64,000 nt of DNA. Source: Macrolepiota albuminosa (lineage: Eukaryota > Basidiomycota > Agaricomycetes > Agaricales > Agaricaceae). Below the pieces are notes generated by a model. That model saw nothing but the letters and a program-made list of their open reading frames with translations, did no database searches and had not been told where the DNA came from. The translations under genes were made by a program, and so were the position numbers. Numbering within the stretch: position 1 is the stretch's first letter; the number at the start of each line of letters is the position of its first letter. The DNA lies in contig JAMWFC010000049.1 of the NCBI GenBank assembly GCA_027475525.1, positions 1,179,297 through 1,243,296 on the forward strand, read 5' to 3'. Below, in pieces: positions 1 through 9,274 of this stretch.

Positions 1-675
1 CTCATTCTCAACCCAGTACTCCTGAAGGTCAAAGACAGCAGGCTAGAATTGAAAGCAGGCTTCAACAGTTGCAAATGACTGATCCTGATGATTGTCATGC
101 ACATAGAAGTAGAAGATCTACTTCAGTGGTTATACCACTTCATTTTGGAACTGGGGATAGAGAGTCTGGGGATAGAGAGTCTGGGGATAGAGAGTCTGGG
201 GATAGAGAGTCTGGGGATAGAGAGTCTGGGGATAGAGAGTCTGGGGATAGAGAGTCTGGGGGAGGGGAATATGGGGGTATAGGGTCTGGGGATAGAGAGT
301 CTGGAAGTATAGAGTCTGGGGATAGAGAGTCTGGAGGAGAAGAGTCTGAAGGTAGAGAGTCTGGAGGTAGAGAGTCTGGGGATATGCCTATTGCTGCTCA
401 GGATCCATTTGCTATTGTCATTCCTCAAACTCTTTTGCCTGAAGGATGGGATGCACCTTTACAGAATCCTATACCAAAAATGGTGCCACCTCTACCTGTT
501 TCTACATGCATAAGAAACAATAGGTCTAGAATGGTACCACTTCCACCTGCTCTACCTCTTCCTATACATAGAAGAGACAACTAGCCTACTATTGCTCCAC
601 TTTCTGTGGACATTGCTGAAACTGTTCTGCCTGAAGGATGGGATACTCCTTTACAGAATTCTATGCCTATGGTGC
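1..675 (+). pseudogene. Helitron protein, N-terminal part (5' end outside window)
   Basis: One reading frame runs from base 3 with a single TAG at 582-584 and ends where a gypsy LTR begins at 676. It starts with a Q/R-rich helix, then a GDRES-type pentapeptide repeat, then two copies of a motif built on LPEGWD-PLQN. The Helitron coding sequence resumes at about 7456 on the far side of the gypsy insertion, so this is read as the variable N-terminal region of the same Helitron protein. The TAG is consistent with CAG to TAG decay. No catalytic domain lies in this piece; assignment rests on its position and on the low-complexity composition. Confidence 0.55.
153..377 (+). repeat. 15-bp coding minisatellite (15 units)
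   Basis: Fifteen tandem 15-bp units lie head to tail, seven of them identical copies of GGGGATAGAGAGTCT (153-257), followed by eight variant units. The unit length is a multiple of three, so it encodes a pentapeptide repeat (GDRES and variants) without breaking the Helitron frame. The identical block suggests recent slippage or unequal exchange. Confidence 0.95.
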
Positions 676-851
676 TGTAACAGGGTCATCCGTATTACCA
701 TCAGCATCAACGACGCTATAATCAATTAGTAGAGTATTACGTAAGCCAACGTCTTGTTTTCACACTAAGTACTAGTCAAATCCGATATTGCGGTCTGATT
801 TAGCACTGTGTGAAATACACAGATAGTTCTAACTAGTAACCCCAGGTTACA
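676..851 (+). repeat. Gypsy-1 copy A, 5' LTR
   Basis: The 176-bp segment starts TGTAAC and ends GTTACA, matching LTRs of the same family at 42598-42770 and 61757-61930 on the opposite strand. It lies about 110 bp before the Gag start codon. No matching 3' LTR is present because this copy is cut off inside integrase near 7455, so no target duplication can be tested. The sequence directly after the LTR is T-rich (TTTTTTTAAATC) and lacks the TGG that usually opens a tRNA primer-binding site. Confidence 0.8.
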
Positions 852-962
852 TTTTTTTAAATCTTCTGCTATCGGCTTTAGACTCTAGGCTTGTTACCGA
901 CTAGGCAACTCTCATCAAAACCTCTCGATTCTCTGTTGGCATCACGCTGAAAACGTGCTTCC

Positions 963-3900
963 ATGACTGGCTCTCTTGATCCGGATCCTCCGTTCTCAGC
1001 TGCAGACGCAGGTGACTTACCTGTGCTTCAGGCTGTGAAGACGCAATCTGCGTCAGCATACCAACCCCCGCCAAAGCGGGACGAAAAGACCCCTCGCGAT
1101 GTCAGCGCGAGCTATGGAATGCCTGGTGGGCTATCCGTATCACGGATGATGTCCATAGTACGACCTGGTGGAAAACCAGGAGATAGATCCGCGGTCTCAG
1201 GAGTGTCGCTGCCAGCGAGCCAAATGCCCTCACTGATGTATCCGGTATTGCCCGAGAGCTCTTCAGCTCCCTTGGAGGGTCAACCGGACGTTACCCAGTA
1301 CTCGGAAATGGTACAAGGCAGCGCGTTTGCGCATAGCACCCCATTCCGGACTGCACCTACGGAACGGCATTTGGAATATGTGGCCAATGCTGCCACTGAA
1401 CCGGGACCATCGTCGTTGACGACACAAGTACAGAAGCAAGGACCAGCAATAGTGGTCAGTAGGGAAGACGACAATGTCGTAAGGTTGGACAAGGCGTTAA
1501 CAATGCCTGGAAGTCCAGAGTTGCACCGACGAGCCGGCAAACAGCCGCAAGTGAGGCATGACGGCCTCAGGAGAGTTATGGACTTAGAGTCCGAGTTGGA
1601 GTCCTCAGATGATGAGGAAAGCAAAAGGTCGCATTCGACCTTATCTATCCAGTTGCAGCTAGTATTGGACCGATATCCAGCGGTCGTGAAGGAATCGACG
1701 CGAAAGCGTCTTCAGCTTTATGTAGTGAAGCACTTACAGTTGCTGGCGGCTAGGAGCCACGATGTACCCTGTGCAGATTCGAGTGAATATATCAAATTGT
1801 TTGTGCGCATCTTCGAACTCGAAGTAGTGGAATACCTTAAGCGCAAAGCAGCGCGAGGGTCAGCAGTCTCAACGGCTACTCCAGCCAACTCCGTAGAATG
1901 TGAGATGAGTGTGCGCAGACAAGCGCCACTAATCGCGGAAGCGATGGAATTGCTCAATGCGCCTCGTCAGGCTGATGAGTCTCAGCAAGACTACATTCGG
2001 CGCCAGAACGCCGCAAACCGTCAACGCATTGTTAGCGGAGTGCCTCAGCAGGCATTGTCTGAGGTGGAGACTGTAACGACGACTCCGGCAGAGCCAGAGG
2101 CAGCACTTGCAGTGCAGGAGGTTAAGACACCTCGTAAGCAAGTTACAATCAAGGAAGAGGTGGACGAAGTCCACATTCTTGAGGAGCGAACGCGACCACG
2201 ATGCGTAGTGCGACGCGTCCACCTAGTGGACAACTGGAATGAACGCGTCAATTACCAAAGGATACGCAACCAGGACTTGCGCGATCATGGTGAGTCGTTC
2301 ATTGACGACCAGGGGGTAGTCTTTGAAGGGTGTGAGGGCGTAACGCCTGTCGATGACATGCGGCGACAATTCGCGGCTCGGACTGCTGAACCGGACAGAG
2401 ATCCGGGTGGTAGTGACGACAGTAGTGGTCACTACGAACGGAGGGAGCCAAATCGTCACAATCACGACGGTGGAGATTGTGATCGTAGGAATGACGATCA
2501 GGACGATAATAATCGTCGTGACAGGGGCAGGCAGGCTGGTGGATTACCAGCAGAGCAACAAATGAGGCAACAGCCCACCGCACGGCCGGAAAGAGTGGTC
2601 AATGAGCACCTGTTTCGCAGTCCTCGGGCATTTTCGATGCCTGCACCTCATGATTTGCGTGAAACTACGCCGGGAATGAATGAAGCGGTCAGGATCCATA
2701 TGGATCATATGCATGACCGCCTCACTCGTCTGGTGGATGACTCCCTTGGAGTCAGATTTAAGTTCCCTGCTGGGGTAAGCCCCCGTAAATCCGATGGTAA
2801 GCACATACGTGCGTACGCTGGAGGACATAGGTTCTCGCAACTGGAGGACTGGGCCATGGACGTGTGCTACCACCTCGCAGCCTGCTGCTATGGTGGAGAC
2901 GACATGGACCAGGAAAGGATATTCGTGCTACACGAATTTATGGAAGGAGAGGCTCGGAATTGGTTCTGTCGCCATGTTCTCCACATTAATCGCGACAAAT
3001 CGCACTGGACATTTAAAGAGGTCCTGATAGGACTGTATAATCGGTTCATTAACGCTGCTACGATGCAGGAAGCTCGCGATGCCTTTAGAAAGGCAGTGTA
3101 TGACGCTAAGACTGGCGTCCAGACCTTTTATGATGACCTGGTGGGTCATGCACAGAATATGGCCGTCTATCCAGACGAATACACTATCCACAAGACATTC
3201 CTGGACGGAATACCCGCAGACATGAGGAGAGCGTTGATACGCGACAATAACTTGTCTCCGAAGGTCAATACTGTGACTGAATTTTTGGCGTATGCCATCC
3301 ATTATGAGCAGTCGACACGGACTGCAAACCATTATGAGCAGCGTAGTTCACGCCGAGGACCAGTGAACCGTCAGGCAGTGAAGGTGGGAACCTTCCTAGC
3401 CAAGCGGACGGAGATGGAGAACAATCGCAATCTGCGATTCGTGGTTCGCAAGACAATTCCTGGAGGCCAACGGCCTCGATCGAAACCTGCTGGACAATTG
3501 CCAGCGAAGGACAGTCGACCCGTTTTGGGTCAGAATCAAGTAGCACCAAGAGGAGTAGTGGCGCCTGCAGCACGTATGGCGGGTAAAACTGCTGGAGTTC
3601 CAGGAGTGGGCCAGAGAAGGCCTGCCGGGGACCCCTCAGCGTGCTACAATTGTGGCAGGAGCGGGCACTTTGCTAAGGAGTGTCCCGCCCCTCCTAAGGC
3701 ACACATCCGAGCGGCCCATACGGCTGCGGCACCGAGCGATGTCGTCAGTGACGACGAGGACGATGAAATTGTCGAGGAAACCGAGGAGGAGCTGCAAGCA
3801 GAGGCTGACGGGTCGGAAGTGGATGACGCTGAGAGCGTCCAGATTGATGGCGATGAATACATCGCAGTGGATGTGTACGACAGCGACTACTATGCTCGTG

Positions 3901-4463
3901 ATGACGAGGAGGAACACCTGTTTGCACTGACGGAGTGCCGTGGAGATCAGCGCGTCCGAATGAGACGCGTAACCCTGCAGAAGGCAACTAATAAGTTGCA
4001 GCGGCCACACTATACTCCTGAAGAGAAGGAGTGCCTGGTCACGTATGTTGATGTCAACGGACATCCGGCATGGACGTTGTGGGACTCCGGGAGTACCACT
4101 ACGGGCATTACGCCCCAGTTTGCTCACGTCAACGCGATTCGCATTCATGAACTGGAGGAGCCCTTGATGCTCCAGCTGGGGACTGTGGGGAGTCGCGCTA
4201 TGGTGCAGTTTGGCGTGGAGGTGAGAATAAAGACGTCAGGAACGTCGACAAAGGAATACGTGGATATAGCGAATTTTGATCGCTATGACATGATTATTGG
4301 TACGCCGTTCATGCGTAAGAACAAGGTGTCGCTGGATTTCGTGAACGACATGGTCGTTGTGAATGGTACGCCGCTGAAGGCGGAGAAAGTGGTGTTGAAC
4401 GATACAGATGGTCGTTTGAGGCGCTACCGCGCAACTGAGAAGCGGCGTGATGAGCGCAACTGA
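963..4463 (+). CDS. gag: Gypsy-1 copy A Gag-protease polyprotein
   Basis: Open frame of 1166 residues. The first ~550 residues are polar and low in complexity. A retrotransposon Gag capsid-type region spans about residues 620-760 (motifs WAMDVCYHLA, EARNWF, FLDGIPADMRRAL). A CCHC zinc knuckle (CYNCGRSGHFAKEC) lies near residue 893, followed by an acidic linker. A pepsin-like retroviral protease with the catalytic triplet in LWDSGST is near residue 1040, with a downstream IIGTPF motif. It forms virus-like particles, packages element RNA and cleaves the polyprotein. The frame ends with TGA at 4461-4463, and the same frame reopens at once into Pol. There are no lesions, unlike the two other copies in the window. 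Confidence 0.95.
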   Translation: MTGSLDPDPPFSAADAGDLPVLQAVKTQSASAYQPPPKRDEKTPRDVSASYGMPGGLSVSRMMSIVRPGGKPGDRSAVSGVSLPASQMPSLMYPVLPESSSAPLEGQPDVTQYSEMVQGSAFAHSTPFRTAPTERHLEYVANAATEPGPSSLTTQVQKQGPAIVVSREDDNVVRLDKALTMPGSPELHRRAGKQPQVRHDGLRRVMDLESELESSDDEESKRSHSTLSIQLQLVLDRYPAVVKESTRKRLQLYVVKHLQLLAARSHDVPCADSSEYIKLFVRIFELEVVEYLKRKAARGSAVSTATPANSVECEMSVRRQAPLIAEAMELLNAPRQADESQQDYIRRQNAANRQRIVSGVPQQALSEVETVTTTPAEPEAALAVQEVKTPRKQVTIKEEVDEVHILEERTRPRCVVRRVHLVDNWNERVNYQRIRNQDLRDHGESFIDDQGVVFEGCEGVTPVDDMRRQFAARTAEPDRDPGGSDDSSGHYERREPNRHNHDGGDCDRRNDDQDDNNRRDRGRQAGGLPAEQQMRQQPTARPERVVNEHLFRSPRAFSMPAPHDLRETTPGMNEAVRIHMDHMHDRLTRLVDDSLGVRFKFPAGVSPRKSDGKHIRAYAGGHRFSQLEDWAMDVCYHLAACCYGGDDMDQERIFVLHEFMEGEARNWFCRHVLHINRDKSHWTFKEVLIGLYNRFINAATMQEARDAFRKAVYDAKTGVQTFYDDLVGHAQNMAVYPDEYTIHKTFLDGIPADMRRALIRDNNLSPKVNTVTEFLAYAIHYEQSTRTANHYEQRSSRRGPVNRQAVKVGTFLAKRTEMENNRNLRFVVRKTIPGGQRPRSKPAGQLPAKDSRPVLGQNQVAPRGVVAPAARMAGKTAGVPGVGQRRPAGDPSACYNCGRSGHFAKECPAPPKAHIRAAHTAAAPSDVVSDDEDDEIVEETEEELQAEADGSEVDDAESVQIDGDEYIAVDVYDSDYYARDDEEEHLFALTECRGDQRVRMRRVTLQKATNKLQRPHYTPEEKECLVTYVDVNGHPAWTLWDSGSTTTGITPQFAHVNAIRIHELEEPLMLQLGTVGSRAMVQFGVEVRIKTSGTSTKEYVDIANFDRYDMIIGTPFMRKNKVSLDFVNDMVVVNGTPLKAEKVVLNDTDGRLRRYRATEKRRDERN

Positions 4464-4467
4464 CTAG
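4461..4467 (+). promoter_or_regulatory. Putative stop-codon readthrough site between Gag-PR and Pol
   Basis: The Gag-PR stop is TGA followed directly by CTAG, and the codons after it stay in the same frame and run without another stop into Pol. There is no frame change and no good Pol start codon nearby; a valine codon at 4497 is the first possible non-ATG start. UGA followed by CUA(G) is a known readthrough context in animals and fungi. Readthrough here would give a low-ratio Gag-Pol fusion. Inference from sequence only; a sequencing error or a simple nonsense mutation could look the same. Confidence 0.6.
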
Positions 4468-7455
4468 ATGGTCGCAGGAGAGCGACTGTTCAGGAGGTGG
4501 AGGACGAACAGGCCCCACCGAAAAGCCTGCCGGCTGATTCGCCGGCTATACTGATGACTGAGGAAGAGTTTCAAGGAACTCTGAAGGAGGGGAAGCACCC
4601 GGATGTGACTGGGTGTACCAATGGAAAGCCTAAACAGGCTGTGCAGTGCAAGAATGAGCGTAGTAAACGCGTGGTGGAGTCGCTGGAATGCCAGCCGACT
4701 AGCTCTCAAGTAAAGGTGGAGGATCTCGTCAAGGATGAGGGATACAGTACGATGGGAACTGTGGGTAGCACTAGGTCGCTAATGGATCGAGCAGTGCCTC
4801 GGCCAGGAGTGCAAAGGGCGTATGACCCACGAATGCCACGGGAGTGGAACGAGCTGGTAGCGTCAATGGTGACGCACGCTATGGGAAGTGGGCAAGCGAC
4901 CCAGACGGGAGAAGTGTACCGTTACGCACGAGAGGACGAGATTTCCGAAACATTGGATATCATATGTGATGGATTCTCGCTGAAGGCGAGGAGTGTGCAG
5001 TCGTCGGCGAGTACGACGAGGAAACAACCGGTTGTAAGGTTGAATCCGGGAGACCTCACAGAGGAGCACGTACGTGCCTTACGGGAGCGATTTGAACCAA
5101 AGGTTCAACCGCGTATAGCACGCGTAGCCAAAGGAAAAGGCAAGGCTTTGAGCCTTACAGAGGAGGATATTCCTCGATTGCGCCAGCAATGGCAACGGGA
5201 GTTCGCTGATATCGTCAATGGAACGAAGGAGGAGCTTCCTCCGTGGCGGGAGGTTAATCATGAGATCAACCTCATTGACGATAACAAGCAGTACAAGTAT
5301 CATTTGCCTCGCTGCCCGCGAGCACTTCAGGATCAACTTCGTGAAAAGACGAATAGATACATAAACGCGAAGTGGTGGGAACCACGACCAGCGGTGCAAG
5401 CTGCACCATTGCTTTGTATCCCCAAGAAGGATGGAACATTGCGGACGGCATTGGATGCGCGACAGCGCAATGATAATACCGTCAAGGATGTAACACCTCT
5501 TCCAGATCAGGAAGTGATACGAGAAGATGTTGCGACAGCAAAGTATCGGTCGAAAATCGACCTCACAGACGCGTACGAGCAGGTTCGCATCCGCGAAGAG
5601 GACATACCGAAGACACTGTTCTCGTCCCTGATGGGGACGTTCGTGAGTAACATCATGCAGATTGGTGATTGTAATGCACCGGCGACATTTCAGAGGTTAA
5701 TGACCTCAATCTTCCGAGATGTAATTGGGAAGTTTATGCACGTCTATTTAGACGATATATTCATATTTTCTGACTCCATTGAGGAGCATGAGCAGCACCT
5801 ACGAGTCGTATTTGAACGACTACGGAAGGCCAGCCTCTATCTCAAATGGAAGAAGTGCGAGTTGTACGCAACGAGTATAGATTGTCTCGGTCACGTCATT
5901 GACGAGAAGGGCATTCATCCTGATACGGATAAGCTCAACCGAATCCGAGAGTGGCGTACTCCACGCACATATAATGATATCCAACGATTTGTCGGACTGG
6001 TGAACTATATTGGCAATTTCTTGCCAGACGTCACTGCATACACTGGGCCACTTATGGCCATGACCCAGAATGGGTCACCGTTTCATTGGAGACCGCTGCA
6101 TCAGCGGTGTTTTGAGATGATTAAGCGCATATGCGCGAAAACGCCGGTCATCCGGCCAATTGACCCACGCATCGACGAGCCCATCTGGCTCATTTGCGAT
6201 GCGTCGAAGACTGGGGTTGGGGCCATGTTTGGCCAGGGTAAAACATGGCAGACTTGCCGACCAGCAGGATTTATGTCCCGTAAATTCACTGCTGCTCAGC
6301 AGAATTATGCTGTGCACAAGTTAGAAACACTCGCAATACTGGAAGCCCTCCTAAAGTGGGAGGATAAACTGATGGGATATAAGATCCATATTATCACGGA
6401 TCACAAAGCACTAGAGTTCTTCAAGACTCAGGTGCACCTGTCTCCGCGACAACGTCGCTGGATTGACTACATGTCGCGGTACCAGTTCGACATCACCTAT
6501 GTAAAAGGTGAATTGAACAAAGTGGCGGATTGCCTATCTCGATATTTCGAGAGTGATACTCGAGATGACGTCCATGACGCGCATGACTATGTCCAGGCGG
6601 ACAAACGTATTGACCCAGAAGGCGAGGATTTGCCTCTGCATCGATTCCATGAAATCAGAGAACATAGGGTCGAGTTACACGCCATGCGAGCGCAGGAAAC
6701 ACATCGCAGTAAGCGACTGCAGGAGCAGCGAGAGACTCGCGATATCGAAGCTCAGGTGCTAGTGGACCATGAGGCCCCTCAGCCAAGGGAAGAGACGAGG
6801 CAAGAGGCGCCTATGAGAGGTACTGATATGACGCTCCAGCAAGCGCTGGAGTCACAGGACCATACGCCTGCACCGGCCGACTTAGGCAATGCGCAATTCC
6901 GCACACGTATCCAGCAAGGATACAAGGATGATAATCTCTTCGTAGAGATTCTGAACAATATCCAAGCGCATCCGCGCTTCAGGACGGAGCAGCAGCTTGT
7001 CTACCTTACCAGACCCACGGGGTCCAAAGTCATCTGCATTCCCCGGGAGAGGTCGTTGATTACGACTATCCTGGACCAGGCCCATAGAGTAGTGGGCCAC
7101 TTCGGAACTCAGAAAACGCTGGACTATGTGCGACGCTGGTACTGGTGGCCGCAAATGGCCAAAGAGACGAGCCAGTTCTGCTCGACATGCGAGCTATGTC
7201 AACAGTCGAAAGTGTCGACTTTGAAGCCACCGGGAAAGCTGCATTCGCTACCCATCCCGGTCAAACCTTGGGATTCGATTGGGATGGACTTTATAGGTCC
7301 GTTCCCCAAGTCGAAAGGCTTTAACTACCTCTGGGTAGTGATCTGCAGAATGACCAGTATGGTCCATCTCATTCTGGTGAGAACCACCATGACCGCATCA
7401 GACTTGTCGTGGATCTATCTCAAGGAGATAGTACGTCTCCATGGACTGCCCAGCT
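4464..7455 (+). CDS. pol: Gypsy-1 copy A Pol (RT, RNase H, truncated integrase)
   Basis: The frame continues from the Gag-PR frame across one UGA. A spacer of ~280 residues is followed by reverse transcriptase (about 5350-5900) with the active-site YLDD at 5745-5756. RNase H follows (about 6184-6545, motifs ICDAS and ITDHKAL). A linker leads to the integrase H2C2 zinc finger (about 7083-7205, with CSTCELC). The integrase core begins with MDFIGPF near 7285 but stops after HGLP near 7455, where the sequence changes into Helitron. The second and third catalytic acidic residues and the chromodomain seen in copy D are lost, so integration by this copy alone is impossible. Downstream residues in the same frame are read-on into Helitron DNA. 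Confidence 0.93.
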
Positions 7456-8002
7456 CGTTCATATTCAAGGCATCAATGCTCTTCCAAGAGGAAGACAGCC
7501 TTATATAGATGAACCCTCAGCACATTATCTTGGTCTTATGGATGTCATATGTCCACACTGTCAGGCTCTACATTGGGATGCTGAAAAGCTTACCAGTTCT
7601 ACTAGACATCATATAAAATTTGGCATGTGCTGTCTGCAAGGCCAGATTGATTTGCCCAGACTTGCAGATGCTCCACCAGAACTGCTTGGCTTACTCCAAG
7701 GCCATCATGCTCTTTCTGATACTTTTAAAGCATCTATTTGCCAATACAATGCAGCTTTTGCATTTACATCTTTGGGAGTCAAAATTGACCAGGCAATTAC
7801 TAATGCTCCTGGACCATACAGCTTTGGAATTAATGGAGAGCTCCATCATCTGACAGGTGCTTTGCTTCCAACTGAAGGCAATCATTCTGTGTATGCACAA
7901 CTCTACTTCTATGATCACAATCAACAATTGGACGCAGCTCATGTGGACACTATTGTTTCTGCTCAAATTCCTGATCCAGTGACTCAGCCTCAATTGTATC
8001 AG

Positions 8003-8052
8003 GTATTGGCTTTGCTTGAATTATCAATGCAGTAACTTACCTTTGTTATTAG
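8003..8052 (+). other. Spliceosomal intron in Helitron gene
   Basis: GT-AG intron of 50 nt. Splicing joins the PQLYQ codons to VVTTNMVHGPCG, restoring the conserved Helitron text and removing the TAA at 8033-8035 that otherwise ends the frame. Confidence 0.8.
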
Positions 8053-9223
8053 GTTGTTACTACCAATATGGTTCATGGTCCATGTGGAGCAGATTTTCCC
8101 AATGCCAAGTGCATGGTAGATGGCAAATGTTCCAAGAGATATCCCAAGGAATTTCAGGAGGCTACACAGTATGGTGATGATGGCTATCCCCAATATGCCA
8201 GACCTAACAATGGCCACTTTTTTGAAAAGCATGGTTGTCGTTATGACAATTGTAATGTTGTCCCATACAATCTATATCTCTCAGCCAAATTCCAATGTCA
8301 TATCAATGTGGAAGTCTGTGCTTCAGTAGATGCAATCAAATACATTCACAAGTACATCCACAAGGGCCATGATAGGACAACTTTGGAGATTGCTAGAGAG
8401 GAGAGAGATGAAATCAAGGAACACTTGGATGCCAGATACATTTCTGCTCCTCAGGCTTGCTGGCACATCTTTGAACTCAACATGCATGCTGAATATCCTT
8501 CAGTGTACAGATTGCCTGTGCACTTGGAAAACCAGCATGAAGTCTATTTCCCAGATGATGAACTGATACAGGTGGTGGCTGCTAGATCTAATGGAGACAA
8601 GATTGCACTCACAGCTTGATTTGAAGCCAATACTAGGTTTCCCAATAATAACACCACTTATCAGAACTTTCCAACCAAGTTTGTTTATGAGGCATCCAAA
8701 CAAAGTTGGAAGGAGAAACAGAGAGGTACAGCAATTGGGAGGATGTATTTTGCTTCACCAAGACAGGAAGAAAGGTTCTATCTCAGAATGCTCTTGACTG
8801 TTGTGACCAATGCAACTTCATGGGCTGATCTCAGGATAGTCAATGGCCATACCTATCTAACTTATCAGGAAGCATGCAAGGCTCTAGGTCTTTTGGAGGA
8901 TGATGCAGAATTGAGGCAGTGTCTCACTGAAGCTGCTCCAATCCAACTAGGATCAGCTCTCAGACAGCTATTTTGCACTATTCTATTCCACTGTGCTCCT
9001 GCCACTCCTAAGGCTCTATGAGACGAATTCAAGCATTCTATCTGTGATGATTTTCAACACAGATTGGAACATACTAGGCAGTACAGGGACTGGATCTTTA
9101 CCAATGAGGATATTTATGACTATGGCCTTTATCTCATCAATGACACTTTGATGAATTTTGGGAAAACTCTGAAAGACTTTCCCAACATGCCAGAGGCTCA
9201 ACAGAATTGGAACATAGTTCCAG

Positions 9224-9274
9224 GTAATTGGCATTTGCATAAAAGATTGACTTGAATACTGATCATTCTTTTAG
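9224..9274 (+). other. Second spliceosomal intron in Helitron gene
   Basis: GT-AG intron of 51 nt with a CTGAT branch-like sequence shortly before the 3' site. Splicing joins the codons for NIVPG to those leading into the helicase region. One in-frame TGA remains just after the acceptor, so this stretch has decayed. Confidence 0.6.

Larger units (their letters stand above)
7456..9274 (+). pseudogene. Helitron Rep/helicase protein, N-terminal half (internally deleted)
   Basis: After the gypsy junction the frame encodes the Helitron N-terminal zinc-binding region (CPHC-ALH...FGMCC) and a region ending at GELHHLTG. It then jumps near 7920 to the part normally found after the Rep core (VDTIVSAQ-PDP, MVHGPCG, CMVDGKCSKRYP). 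The stretch that carries the HUH metal-binding motif is absent. The two-tyrosine motif (KYIHKYIHKG, about 8339-8368) is present. Two introns fit: 8003-8052 (50 nt) and 9224-9274 (51 nt). In-frame TGA at 8617-8619 and 9019-9021 replace tryptophan codons. This copy could not initiate rolling-circle transposition itself. Confidence 0.88.

Noticed and set aside
153..377. CRISPR-like array
   Set aside because: Units are contiguous with no spacers, and the genome is eukaryotic.
123..428. Minus-strand frame rich in RLSIPRLS repeats as a real protein
   Set aside because: It is the complement of the 15-bp minisatellite; any such repeat gives open frames on both strands.
7409..8035. Open frame fusing integrase text to Helitron text as a novel protein
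   Set aside because: Its first codons are an out-of-frame shadow of integrase and it only spans the chimeric junction; the Helitron part needs the 8003-8052 intron removed.
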